From the NCBI GenBank assembly GCA_024684395.1, contig JAIKWY010000198.1, forward strand, positions 1 to 64,000: DNA of 64,000 nt, read 5' to 3'. The position numbers were made by a program, and so were the translations under genes. This stretch comes from Oscillospiraceae bacterium (GTDB taxonomy: Bacteria > Bacillota > Clostridia > Oscillospirales > Ruminococcaceae). This document shows positions 1 to 9,700 of this stretch, in pieces. The notes beneath the pieces are model-generated. The model saw only the letters and a program-made list of their open reading frames with translations, did no database searches and was not told where the DNA came from. Each line of letters starts with the position of its first letter. Positions within the stretch are counted from its first letter, which is position 1.

Positions 1-48
1 CACTTTAGCAGAGTAAATGCTGTTGCCCTGTGCAAGCGGGGCTCCCGC

Positions 49-77
49 TTGACAAAATCTGTATTTAGCAGTATAAT
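49..77 (+). promoter_or_regulatory. Sigma-A promoter of trkA-trkH
   Basis: TTGACA (49-54) and TATAAT (72-77) are separated by 17 bp, a perfect consensus. The -35 overlaps the right arm of a short inverted repeat (AAGCGGG/CCCGCTT, about 34-50) that may end an upstream gene. Confidence 0.8.
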
Positions 78-136
78 GATAGTAAGTATCCCGTTCGGGC
101 AAAACAGGCTCGGGCACTTGAAAAGGAGAACTGATC

Positions 137-1495
137 GTGAATATACTGATCGCAGGCTGCGGCAAGGCTGGCAGTATCCTGGCAGAGACGCTCTGTAATG
201 AGGGGCATAACATCACCGTCATGGACACGGATCGGGATGTCGTGAACAATCTTGTCAATAACACAGATATCCAGGGCGCTTTCGGCAATGCGCTGATCGT
301 CCGGGATCTGATGGAGGCAGGCGTGGACAAAACGAACATCATCATCGCCATGACCGATTCAGACGAGACCAATATCATGTGCTGTCTGATGGCACGCAAA
401 CTGGGCGCCAAGCACAGCGTGTGCCGTGTGCGCAACCCCCAGTACTCCGAGCAGCTCGTTTTCATGCGTGAGGAGCTGGGCATCTCGATGATGATCAATC
501 CCGAATTGCAGACCGCCAACGAGATCGCCCGTATGCTGCGCTACCCCAATGCCATCCATGTCGAGACATTTGCCAAGGGGCGCATGGATCTTGCCGAGAT
601 GAAGGTCACGGAGAACAGCGTCCTCGACGGCATCCAGCTTGCTGCCATCTCGACCAGGCTCCGGCTGCACATGCTCGTGTGCGCCGTCAAGCGGGGCGAG
701 GAGATCCTCATCCCGGACGGCTCCTACCGCTTGCAGGCAGGGGATAAGATCTACATCACCGCCATGCACAGCGAGCTCTCCAAGCTCTATAAGCAGGCGG
801 GCGAGTTCAAGTCCCGTGTGAAGTCCGCCATCATCGTCGGCGGCGGCAAGATCGGTCACTACCTCGTGCGGCAGCTCCTCGAACTCGGATTGCAGGTGAA
901 GGTCATCGAGCAGGATCAGCAGCGCTGTGAGGATCTTGCGGCAGATTTTTCCAAGGCGGATGTCATCCATGCCGACGGCACCGACCAGGACATCCTCCTC
1001 GAGGAAGGCCTGGAAACGGCGGATGCCTGCATCATGCTGACCGGCATCGACGAGGAGAACATCATCCTCTCCCTCTATGCCAAGAAGATCGGCGTGGACA
1101 AGGTCGTCACCAAGATCAACCGCACGTCTCTGCTCTCCATCTCCGACAGCGTCGGGCTTGAGAACATCATCTCCCCGAAGGAGACCACTGCCGAGCTCGT
1201 CCTGCAATATGTCCGTGCCAAGCAAAATTCCGAGAACAGCAACATCATCACGCTCTATCGCCTTGCCGACAACAAGCTCGAAGCGATCGAGTTCATCATC
1301 CGTGACGGTGCCAGGTACATCGGCAAGCCTTTGAAAGAGCTGAATGTCAACTCCGGCTTCCTGATCGCCGGTATCATCCGGGGCTCCAAGCGCATCATCC
1401 CCTCCGGTGACGATGTGCTCCGGGTCAATGACAGCGTTGTGGTCGTTACCACCAACCGCAAGATCACCAGCCTGGACGAGATGTTCAGCATTTAA
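137..1495 (+). CDS. trkA: Trk potassium uptake regulatory subunit TrkA
   Basis: Peripheral cytoplasmic subunit that binds nucleotide and gates the TrkH potassium channel. The 452 residues form two RCK units: Rossmann domains beginning near residues 1 and 230, each followed by an RCK_C domain. The first glycine motif is GCGKAG (residues 7-12) with acidic MDTD after the second strand; the second is GGGKIG. This is the length of two-unit TrkA proteins. trkH follows after 15 bp, so the two are co-transcribed from the promoter at 49-77. Confidence 0.95.
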   Translation: MNILIAGCGKAGSILAETLCNEGHNITVMDTDRDVVNNLVNNTDIQGAFGNALIVRDLMEAGVDKTNIIIAMTDSDETNIMCCLMARKLGAKHSVCRVRNPQYSEQLVFMREELGISMMINPELQTANEIARMLRYPNAIHVETFAKGRMDLAEMKVTENSVLDGIQLAAISTRLRLHMLVCAVKRGEEILIPDGSYRLQAGDKIYITAMHSELSKLYKQAGEFKSRVKSAIIVGGGKIGHYLVRQLLELGLQVKVIEQDQQRCEDLAADFSKADVIHADGTDQDILLEEGLETADACIMLTGIDEENIILSLYAKKIGVDKVVTKINRTSLLSISDSVGLENIISPKETTAELVLQYVRAKQNSENSNIITLYRLADNKLEAIEFIIRDGARYIGKPLKELNVNSGFLIAGIIRGSKRIIPSGDDVLRVNDSVVVVTTNRKITSLDEMFSI

Positions 1496-1510
1496 CGGAG
1501 GATTGCCCGG

Positions 1511-2950
1511 ATGAACCATCGAATGATATTCTACCTCACCGCCCAGATCGTGCGGGGCATCGGCGTGCTGCTGCTGCTGCCGACGATCGTGGCGGGGATC
1601 TACGGCGAGATGCCGAGCCTGATCGGGTTTGCCGTCACCAGCGCCTGCCTGATCTTGCTCGGAACGATCGTCACCCTCTTCAAGCCACAGAATACGTCCG
1701 TTTATACCCGCGAGGGCATGGCGGTCGTGGCTTGCTCGTGGCTCGCCTGCTCCGTCCTCGGAGCGCTGCCCTTTGTCATCTCCGGCGAGATCCCGAACCT
1801 TGCAGATGCCATCTTCGAGACAGCCTCGGGCTTCACCACCACAGGCTCCACCATCCTCACCGATATCGAAGCGATGTCGAAATCCTGCCTGTTCTGGCGG
1901 TCGTTCACGCATTTCATCGGCGGCATGGGCGTTCTGATCCTCATGCTCGCCATCATCCCCCAGTCGGACACCCGCATGATGCACCTTGTCCGTGCCGAAT
2001 CCCCCGGCCCCACCGCCGGTAAGCTCGTGGCAAAGATGAGCACCTCCGTCCGGATCCTGTACCTGATCTATGTCGCCCTGACGGCGATCGAGACCGTGCT
2101 GCTGCTCCTCGGCGGGCTGTCCTTCTTCGATGCCATCACCACGGCATTCTCCACCGCCGGAACCGGAGGCTTCTCCGTGCGTGCGGGGAGCATCGCCGAC
2201 TATGACAGCGTGTATGTCGAAATGGTCGTGACGCTCTTCATGATGCTGTTCTCGGTCAATTTCACGATGTACTTCCTGCTCCTCTCCAAGAAATTCACAC
2301 AGGTGTTCAAAAATGAGGAGCTGCGGATTTTCCTCGGCATCTGCGCCGTGGCGATCACGCTCATCACTGTCAACATCATCCCGCACTATGAGGGCAGCGT
2401 CCTGACATCGCTGCGCTATGCGAGCTTCCAGGTCTTCACGATCGTCTCCACGGCAGGCTTTGCCTCGGCGGATTTTACGGAATGGCCGTTCTTCTCCCAG
2501 ATGATCCTGGTGCTGCTGATGTTTGTCGGCAGCTGCGCAGGCTCCACGGGCGGCGGTCTGAAGGTCGTGCGTGTGCTGGTGCTGTTCAAGAGCGCCATCA
2601 AGGAGATCCGCTGCATCCTGAGCCCCCGCTCGGTCGTGGTCGTGCGCTCCGACGGCAAGCCCGTGGACAAGGAAGTCGTTCACGGCATCGGCTATTACTT
2701 CATCGTCTATATGTTCTTGCTCGGAGCGTCGGTCTTTCTGCTGTCGCTCGATGAGCATGACATCACAACGACCGTTTCGGCGGTCATCACCTGCATGAAC
2801 AACGTCGGCCCCGGTCTCGGCGAGGTCAACCCGGCGGGGAATTTTGCCGATTTCTCATGGTGGGCAAAGATCCTGCTGGCGATGGATATGCTCCTCGGCA
2901 GACTGGAGATCTATCCGCTGCTGGTACTCTTCACCGTCCGCAAGAAGTGA
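1511..2950 (+). CDS. trkH: Trk potassium uptake transporter TrkH
   Basis: Integral membrane K+-translocating subunit, 479 residues, hydrophobic throughout. Selectivity-filter-like loops are visible, for example TTTGST, TAGTGGFS and GSCAGSTGGGLK, as expected for the four pore repeats of the TrkH/KtrB family. An AACGGAGG ribosome site overlaps the end of trkA. Together with TrkA it should form a complete uptake system. A family R hairpin repeat begins at the base after the stop codon. Confidence 0.95.
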   Translation: MNHRMIFYLTAQIVRGIGVLLLLPTIVAGIYGEMPSLIGFAVTSACLILLGTIVTLFKPQNTSVYTREGMAVVACSWLACSVLGALPFVISGEIPNLADAIFETASGFTTTGSTILTDIEAMSKSCLFWRSFTHFIGGMGVLILMLAIIPQSDTRMMHLVRAESPGPTAGKLVAKMSTSVRILYLIYVALTAIETVLLLLGGLSFFDAITTAFSTAGTGGFSVRAGSIADYDSVYVEMVVTLFMMLFSVNFTMYFLLLSKKFTQVFKNEELRIFLGICAVAITLITVNIIPHYEGSVLTSLRYASFQVFTIVSTAGFASADFTEWPFFSQMILVLLMFVGSCAGSTGGGLKVVRVLVLFKSAIKEIRCILSPRSVVVVRSDGKPVDKEVVHGIGYYFIVYMFLLGASVFLLSLDEHDITTTVSAVITCMNNVGPGLGEVNPAGNFADFSWWAKILLAMDMLLGRLEIYPLLVLFTVRKK

Positions 2951-3068
2951 GCCCGGAGCCCGGGCTGGCAGACGCGGGGGCAGGTTTCCTGTCAGGGTAG
3001 TTCAGAACTCGCGTTGTGAATGCGGTTTACCGCTTGCTCCCAATGCTTTGCAAAGGGAGTAAAGCTAT
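2951..3068 (+). repeat. Family R intergenic repeat, copy A (modules 1-2)
   Basis: Starts directly after the trkH TGA. Module 1 is GCCCGG-AGC-CCGGGC followed by TGGCAG. Module 2 is a stem with arms TTGCTCCC and GGGAGTAA around AATGCTTTGCAAA. Other copies keep both stems with different paired bases. Confidence 0.75.
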
Positions 3069-3102
3069 TGCGGTGATAAATCGGGATTCAGAGGAGAAAC
3101 CA

Positions 3103-4380
3103 ATGAGTAAGATCTTGAAAAAGCTGTTGAAGATACTCAAATGGATAGGAATTGTTCTTCTCGGAATGATCATCATTCTCATGATCGTTCGCCTGATCGG
3201 AAAGATGTACTATAACAGAACACCTGCCGACGGGATCAACGAATCCATGTATCTTGATGTGAACGGACAGGAGCAGTGGATCAGCATCTACGGCGAGAAC
3301 AAGGACGATCCCGTACTGCTGTTTCTGCACGGCGGTCCCGGCGATTCCTACAGCTATGCCGACTTCAAGATCTGGCGAAAGCTTGCAAAGGATTACACGG
3401 TCGTCAACTGGGATCAGCGCAATGCGGGCAAAACATGGCTGCACAATGCGCAGGACAGCGAGATCACGCCGGAGCTGATGCGCAGCGACCTTGAAGTGCT
3501 GACCGATCAGATACTTGCCTACACAGGCAAGGACAAGCTGACGCTGCTCGGTATATCATGGGGGACGCTGTACGTCAATGATTATGCGCTCCGGCATCCG
3601 GAGAAGGTGGAATGTGTCATTGACCTCTCGCTTGCGTCTTCTGCCGGGATCTATACGGAGCAAATGCGGCAGGACGCCAGAGATTACTGTGACGGATCGC
3701 TCTCCTATGAGGACATCATCGCAACATACAGCTATGATTTCTTCTGTTGTGCCGAAAATGATAAACTCGGCATCACCGATCCTGCGGACATCAAAAAGCT
3801 GAACGAGGGCGTGAAGCAAGTATATCTGGAATGGACAGCGGACGATCCTGCGCTTCATACGCTGGCAGAGCAGTATGATCCGGAGCTGCTGACACAGTTA
3901 CAGCTTGATCCGGCGAACGAGGCGCTTTGGGATGCTTATAAAGAGCACGATCTCCCGATCGACGCAAAGATCAATGCAAAATACGGCGATCAGGTTCATT
4001 TCGGCTGGCAGATGAACATTTTTGAGGCAGATTTCGGCTTGCTTTCTTCCGTGTGGTGCGATCCGTACTACACGCTGCCTGAGCTTTGCAGAATTCTGAC
4101 CTATGACTATGACAACAACAGCTATTCCGACAAAATCGACCTGCTCTGCGAGGACTTCGCACAGACACTCAAAGACGATCCGGCATATCAGATGCCGTTT
4201 TATGTATTGCAGGGCGATCACGATGATCCGTGCGGCATCATCCGGAATTATTATGACAGTGTCACGGCGCCGGACAAGGCTTTCCGGTATCTGGAGAACG
4301 GCGGACACAGCTCCCCGCTGCTGCGTTCGGACGAACTTGCAGCGTTTGTACACGATATTGCCGAGAAGAAAAGCAACTAG
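3103..4380 (+). CDS. Membrane-anchored alpha/beta hydrolase, proline iminopeptidase-like
   Basis: The start is placed at ATG 3103 because GAGGAG sits six bases upstream; a longer frame reaches back to 3016 through the repeat. The 425-residue protein begins with one hydrophobic segment (residues 13-33). It then shows the S33 pattern: HGGPG at 76-80 (oxyanion loop), DQRNAG at 104-109 and the nucleophile elbow GISWG with Ser152. Candidate acid and histidine lie in GDHDDPCG and NGGHSS near the C-terminus. The substrate is unknown; the HGGPG/DQR pair favours a peptidase or amide hydrolase. Probably a stand-alone gene, but flavodoxin follows 79 bp later on the same strand. Confidence 0.8.
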   Translation: MSKILKKLLKILKWIGIVLLGMIIILMIVRLIGKMYYNRTPADGINESMYLDVNGQEQWISIYGENKDDPVLLFLHGGPGDSYSYADFKIWRKLAKDYTVVNWDQRNAGKTWLHNAQDSEITPELMRSDLEVLTDQILAYTGKDKLTLLGISWGTLYVNDYALRHPEKVECVIDLSLASSAGIYTEQMRQDARDYCDGSLSYEDIIATYSYDFFCCAENDKLGITDPADIKKLNEGVKQVYLEWTADDPALHTLAEQYDPELLTQLQLDPANEALWDAYKEHDLPIDAKINAKYGDQVHFGWQMNIFEADFGLLSSVWCDPYYTLPELCRILTYDYDNNSYSDKIDLLCEDFAQTLKDDPAYQMPFYVLQGDHDDPCGIIRNYYDSVTAPDKAFRYLENGGHSSPLLRSDELAAFVHDIAEKKSN

Positions 4381-4459
4381 ATCCAGACGGAACGCAAGAA
4401 CGCTTTTCAAAATGAGAGCCAAGGAAAGAGGCTCTATCCCAAAAAGTGAGGTTATTCCC

Positions 4460-4897
4460 ATGAAAACAGCCATCGTCTACTATTCCAAGCACCACGGCAA
4501 CACCAAGAAGCTCGTTGACGCCATCGTTGCGGCACATCCGGATGTCGATACGTTCAATGCGATGGAGGACATCCCGGATCTCTCCGGCTATGACTGCATC
4601 GGTCTGGCATCCGGCATCTATGCGGAGCATCCCGCCAAGCAGGTGCGGAATTATGCCAAGGAGAAGCTCCCGAACGGCAAGAAGGTCTTCCTCCTCGTCA
4701 CAGCCGCCATGCCGAATGACAATTATTTCAAAGACCTGAGCAACACCGCCGCAGAGAAGAGCTGCGAGCTCATCGGCAAGTACCAGTGCAAGGGCTTCAA
4801 CACCTTCGGACCGTTCATTCTGATCGGCGGCACAGCGAAGGGACATCCCACGCAGGAGGAGCTGGACGAGGTCGTCCGGTTCTATGATGCGCTATGA
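4460..4897 (+). CDS. Flavodoxin family protein
   Basis: FMN-binding electron carrier of 145 residues. The N-terminal YYSKHHGNTKK is the phosphate-binding loop (S/T-x-T/H-G-N-T type), and ASGIYAEHP matches the second FMN loop. The start at 4460 is preferred to a frame running back to 4103, which would lie inside the upstream hydrolase gene. Its stop overlaps the next start as ATGA, so the two genes are translationally coupled. That is a curious pairing of a cytoplasmic redox protein with a secreted one. Confidence 0.85.
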   Translation: MKTAIVYYSKHHGNTKKLVDAIVAAHPDVDTFNAMEDIPDLSGYDCIGLASGIYAEHPAKQVRNYAKEKLPNGKKVFLLVTAAMPNDNYFKDLSNTAAEKSCELIGKYQCKGFNTFGPFILIGGTAKGHPTQEELDEVVRFYDAL

Positions 4898-6438
4898 AAC
4901 GGCGCTACACTGCGGCAGCGTTGCTGACAGCTGCCGTGCTCTGCCTCGGCAGACCCGCCCCTGCTGCGGCGGATACCCGGGAGGTGCTCGTCACCGATAC
5001 CCAGGAGCTCATCGCTGCCCTTGCCGATGCGCAGGCAGGGGATACCATCCTCCTGCGGGAGGGCGTGTATGAGAATGACAAGTGGACGGGCAAGTGGGCA
5101 GCCTTCTTCGCCGAAGCAGACGGCACGGCGGAGGAGCCCATCACCATCCGCAGCGAGGATCCCGCCCATCCGGCGACCCTCTGCGGCGTGGATCAGTCCA
5201 ACAAGATCGTCCTCTGGATCACCGGCGACTACTGGCGGGTGGAAGACCTGCGCTGCTGCGAGGCACAGAAGGGCATCGTCCTTGACCAGTCCTGCCACAG
5301 CATCATCACTGGCTGTGAGGTCTACAACATCGGCTCGGAGGGCATCCATCTGCGGGATGATTCCGCCTACTGCCTGATCGAGGACTGCAAGATCCACGAC
5401 ACCGGCACCGTCACGCCCAAGTACGGTGAGGGCATCTACATCGGCTCTGCCATCGGTACGGAGGGTTATGGCTTTGAGTGCCATTACAACACCGTCCGGC
5501 GCTGCGACATCTCCCGTGTGGCAGCGGAATGCGTGGACATCAAGGAATTTACCTACGGTACGCTCGTGGAGGACTGCACCTTTGACGGCTCCTGCATCTC
5601 CGGCGAGAACGGCGCCAACAGCTTCATCGAGATCAAGGGCAATGACGTCATCATCCGCCATAACACCGGCTACCGCAACGGCTGCGTGAAGCAGCTCTAC
5701 GGCTTCGACCTCTATGCCCCGGAGCCCGAGTGGGGGCAGAATGCGAAGATCTATGAGAATACGCTGTATCTCGATGATGCAGAGGTCAATTCCGTTGCCG
5801 GATGGAAGTGCGCCGCACAGGTCTTCCGGAATACCGTCGATCCGGCGGAATGCGCCATCGGCTCGAACGGCAACCGCATCATGGACGTGCTCGCCTATGA
5901 TCTCCCCGGCGATGCGGATGAGAACGGTCTCTGCAATGCGGAGGACGTGCTGACGCTGCAAAACCGCATCCACGGGAAGACAGACGGTCATCTTTCGCCG
6001 GAAAATGCCGACCTCAACGGCGATGACGTGATCGACGTGTTCGACTTAGCCCTTGCCAAGCGGGCAGCCCTCTCCGGGGAGGACAAACCGGTCATCACGG
6101 TCAGCTTCAAGAAGGAGAAAGCCGGGAAATGGCGTGCCTGCAACGGATTGGGCACCCACACCGTGACCTTTGCGCTGCAAGGCGAGCCCGGAGCGGTCGT
6201 CAGAGGTTCCTATGGCATGTGGGATCCGAATGTCCCGAACGAGGAGACCGGCAAGAACGGCAAATATACGCCGTTCCCGTATGAGAACCAGACCATCCCG
6301 GAGGACGGCATCCTGCGGATCAGCGCCGAGCTCCCGGAGGACGCCACCAGCCTGGTCTTCGAGGTCTGGGGCTACCAGAACAGCGCCGGCAAGCTCGACA
6401 TCGACAGCCTCGTCCTGCAATCTATACAGACCCAGTAA
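4894..6438 (+). CDS. Secreted right-handed beta-helix protein with internal dockerin (putative polysaccharide lyase)
   Basis: 514 residues. A signal peptide occupies about residues 1-26 (MKRR, hydrophobic core, PAAA-D). Residues 30-335 read as a parallel beta-helix (ITGCEVYNIGSEGIHLRD and similar rungs), the fold of PL1/PL6/PL9 lyases and pectin-active enzymes. Residues 339-392 are a type I dockerin with two calcium loops (DADENGLCNAED and DLNGDDVIDVFD). A further beta-rich domain of about 118 residues follows, possibly carbohydrate-binding. The dockerin implies docking to a cohesin scaffold outside the cell. Catalytic activity is inferred from the fold only; no catalytic residue was assigned. 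Confidence 0.8.
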   Translation: MKRRYTAAALLTAAVLCLGRPAPAAADTREVLVTDTQELIAALADAQAGDTILLREGVYENDKWTGKWAAFFAEADGTAEEPITIRSEDPAHPATLCGVDQSNKIVLWITGDYWRVEDLRCCEAQKGIVLDQSCHSIITGCEVYNIGSEGIHLRDDSAYCLIEDCKIHDTGTVTPKYGEGIYIGSAIGTEGYGFECHYNTVRRCDISRVAAECVDIKEFTYGTLVEDCTFDGSCISGENGANSFIEIKGNDVIIRHNTGYRNGCVKQLYGFDLYAPEPEWGQNAKIYENTLYLDDAEVNSVAGWKCAAQVFRNTVDPAECAIGSNGNRIMDVLAYDLPGDADENGLCNAEDVLTLQNRIHGKTDGHLSPENADLNGDDVIDVFDLALAKRAALSGEDKPVITVSFKKEKAGKWRACNGLGTHTVTFALQGEPGAVVRGSYGMWDPNVPNEETGKNGKYTPFPYENQTIPEDGILRISAELPEDATSLVFEVWGYQNSAGKLDIDSLVLQSIQTQ

Positions 6439-6443
6439 ATCAG

Positions 6444-6472
6444 AGCCCCTTTCCGGACAGAAAGGGGCTTTT
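6444..6472 (+). terminator. Terminator of the beta-helix/dockerin gene
   Basis: AGCCCCTTT and AAAGGGGCT flank a short loop and are followed by TTTT. Confidence 0.75.
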
Positions 6473-6498
6473 GCTATGTCCGATCTCGTTTTTTTGCT

Positions 6499-6580
6499 CA
6501 AGCTTTTTTTTCGCAAAAAAAGCTTGCAGGGATCCAAGGGACAGAGTCCCTTGGTCGCTCACCGCAGTGAGCGAAATCCC
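6499..6580 (+). repeat. Family L triple-hairpin repeat, copy L1
   Basis: Three stems in a row: CAAGCTTTTTTT/AAAAAAAGCTTG, CCAAGGGAC/GTCCCTTGG and TCGCTCA/TGAGCGA, then GAAATCCC. The same order with compensatory changes occurs at 40426-40501 (reverse) and 56775-56857. Confidence 0.75.
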
Positions 6581-6613
6581 TTTGCCGGAGGCGCTCCGCA
6601 AGGGGTGAATGTG

Positions 6614-6640
6614 AAAAAAAGCCCCAGTGGGGCTTTTTTT
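6614..6640. terminator. Bidirectional terminator
   Basis: AAAAAAAGCCCC-AGT-GGGGCTTTTTTT is symmetrical and can stop transcripts from both sides, backing up the terminators at 6444 (+) and 6744 (-). Confidence 0.85.
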
Positions 6641-6743
6641 CAAAGAGGGGAAGCCCTGCAAGAGAGGGCTTCCCCTACCTTCCCCATTGAGTTTGCCTTT
6701 CCTTGCCGGCTTTAGCCGGCAATAACCAAAGTTACCAATTAGA

Positions 6744-6773
6744 AATGCCCCCTTCCTTTCGGAAGAGGGCATT
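6744..6773 (-). terminator. Terminator of the giant repeat protein gene
   Basis: Read on the minus strand, AATGCCC-CTTCC pairs with GGAAG-GGGCATT around a GAAA loop, about 20 bp after the stop codon. The U-tract after it is weak. Confidence 0.65.
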
Positions 6774-6793
6774 CACTATCTGTGCGTTTCAGC

Positions 6794-9700
6794 TTATCTT
6801 ACGACAAAGCTCTGGTTTACGAGAGTATAGCCGGAGTTAGCGCCGTTGGAAGCAGTTACCTTGTAGTAGTAGGTGCCTGCGGTGAGCGTGTCAAAGCGGA
6901 CGGAATTGTCCAGAGCGCTCAGGTTGTAGCTCTTGGTGCCCGGCTTTGCAGTGCCGCCGGTGATCATGGAGCCGCTTGCGTTGTAAACGCCGACTGTCAC
7001 GGAGCTGATGTTCGAGGAGCCGGAGGTCACAGTGCCTCTGACTGCCACGCCGGTGCCACGGCTCAGCGTGCCCGGAATGGAGGTGCTGCCGCTGATGGTC
7101 AGTGCATCACCCGTCGTTGCACCGCCGCCGTTGCCGACCGTGAAGCTCTTGTTGACAAGTGCCACGTTCGTGTTGGAAGCGTTGGAAGCGATAACGGCAT
7201 AAACATACTTGCCAGCCGGCAGGGTATTGAAGCTGATGTACGGATCCAGACGAGCCAGGTCATATGCCTTGGCGTTCGGAGCGATCGTTCTGCCGGTCAC
7301 GAACTTGCCGTTGGCATCATAGACACCTGCGGTCAGCGCCGTGATGTTGGAGCTTGCGGAGTAAACTGCACCGGCTACGGTGAATGCCTTGCCCTGTGCG
7401 AGGTTATCCGGAACGATGGATGCGCCTGCGATCGTCAGCTTGTCAGCCGTGTTGGACTGACCGCCGCCGCCGTTGCCGACGGTGAAGTTCTTGCTTACCA
7501 GTGCATAGTTGCTGTTGGCTGCATTGGTCGCAATGACTGCATACTTATAGGAGCCGGCAGGGAGCGTGTTGAAGCTGATGTAAGCGTCAATGTTCGCCAG
7601 GTTATAGCTCTTGGCGTTCGGTGTAACGGTTCTGCCGGTGATGAACTTGCCGTTTGCATCGTACACACCAGCCGTCAGGGAGGTGATGTTGGAGGATGCA
7701 GAGGTAACGGTACCACGGATCGCAACCGCCTTGCCGACGGAGATGGTATCCGGAACGACCGTGCCGCCGGAGATCGTCAGGGAGTCAGCCGTGTTGGACT
7801 GACCGCCGCCGCCGTTGCCGACGGTGAACTTCTTGCTTACCAGCGCATAGTTGCTGTTGCCTGCGTTGGAAGCGATGACTGCATAGGTGTAGGTGCCCTC
7901 AGAGAGCTTGTTGAATGCAACATAGGCATCGAGGTTTGCGAGGTTGTAGCTCTTGGCGTTCGGAGCGACCGTTCTGCCGGTCACGAACTTGCCGTTGGCA
8001 TCATAGACACCGACTGTCAGAGCCGTGATGTTGGAAGAAGCGGAAGTTACCGTACCGGTCACGTTCAGCGGTCTGCCCGGTACCATCGTATCCGGAACGA
8101 TCATGCCGCCGGAGATGGTCAGCGAATCAGCGGTGTTGGACTGATCGGTCGGCGTGGTCTGACCGTTGCCGACGGTGAACTTCTTGCTTACCAGTGCATA
8201 GTTGGTGTTGCCTGCATTAGAAGCGATGACAGCATAGGTATAGGTGCCTGCTGCGAGCTTGTTGAAGGCTACATAGGCATCGAGGTTCTTCAGATCATAG
8301 GTCTTGGCATTCGGGTTGATGGTCCTGCCGGTCACGAACTTGCCTGCGGAATCATAGACACCGACTGTCAGAGCCGACATGTTGGAGTTTGCGGAGGTCA
8401 CAACGCCGGTCACGCTCAGCACAGCGCCGAGAGCGAGGTTATCCGGTACATTCGTACCGCCGGAGATGGTCAGAGTGTCGTTGGTGTTGACCTGACCGCC
8501 GCCGTTGCCGACGGTGAAGCTGTCGCTGACGATCGTCTGGGAGGAACCGTCTGTCAGTGCAACGGATACCTTGAACAGGTAGTCGCCTGCCTGGAGCTTA
8601 TCAAATGCGATGTACGGATCCACTGCCTTCAGATCATAGCTCTTGGCATTGACGGTGACTGTTCTGCCGGTCACCATGCTGCCGGTAGTCGCCGGGAATA
8701 CGCCGACCGTAACGGAAGCGATGTTCTGGTCGGAAGAGGTGATCACGCCGGTCACGTTCACAGGCTTGCCGACTGCCAGCGGGTTCGGGATAGTCATCTT
8801 GTTGGAGATGGATACGGAACCATTTACGACCGGAGTCGTGCCGCCGTTGCCTACCGTGAATGCATCATTCACGAGGTTCATGCCGGAACCGTCTACGCAG
8901 GTCACGTTGACAAGATAGCGGTACTCGCCAGCCGGGAGCTTGTCGAATGCGATGTACGGATCGAGATTCTTCAGGTCATAGGTCTTGGCATTGAGGTTGA
9001 CCGTTCTGCCGGTGATGAGGGTGTTGTTCTGGTATACACCAGCCGTGATGGTGCCAAGATTGCTGCCGGTCGCAGTGATCACGCCGGTCACGTTCACAGG
9101 CTTGCCGACTGCGAGCGGGTTCGGGATGGTCATCTTGCCGCTGATCGTTGCCAGAGAACCGCCGCTCGGCTCCGTTGCACCGTTGCCGACCGTGAACTTC
9201 TTGGTCACGATGGCATAGTTGGTGTTGGCAGCGTTGGAAGCGATGACAGCATAGGTGTAGGAGCCGTTCGTGAGCTTGTTGAAGGCTACGAAAGCGTCCA
9301 GATTGCGCAGGTTATAGCTCTTGGCGTTCGGGTTGATGGTCCTGCCGGTCACGAATCTGCCGTTGGAATCATACACGCCGACTGTCAGAGAGGTCATGTT
9401 GGAGGAAGCCGATGCCACGGTGCCGGTCACGTTCACGATGGAGCCCGGAGCCAGATTATCCGGTACGTTCGTGCCGCCGCTGATCGTCAGGGTATCGTTG
9501 GTCGCCTGTGCCGGTGTGGCCGCATTGCCTACCGTGAAGGGCTGGCTTACGAGGGTGTAGTTGCTGTTGGTGGAATTGGTCGCCGTTACAGAATAGGTGT
9601 AAGAGCCTGCCGGGAGCGTGCTGAACGATACATAGTAGTCGAGGTTCTGGATGTTGTAGCTCGTGGAGTTCGGGGTCACCGTTCTGCCGGTCACGAGCTT

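Noticed and set aside
4103-4459. N-terminal extension of the flavodoxin
   Set aside because: It lies mostly inside the hydrolase gene, is Arg/Thr-rich, and the flavodoxin fold begins exactly at MKTAIVYYS.
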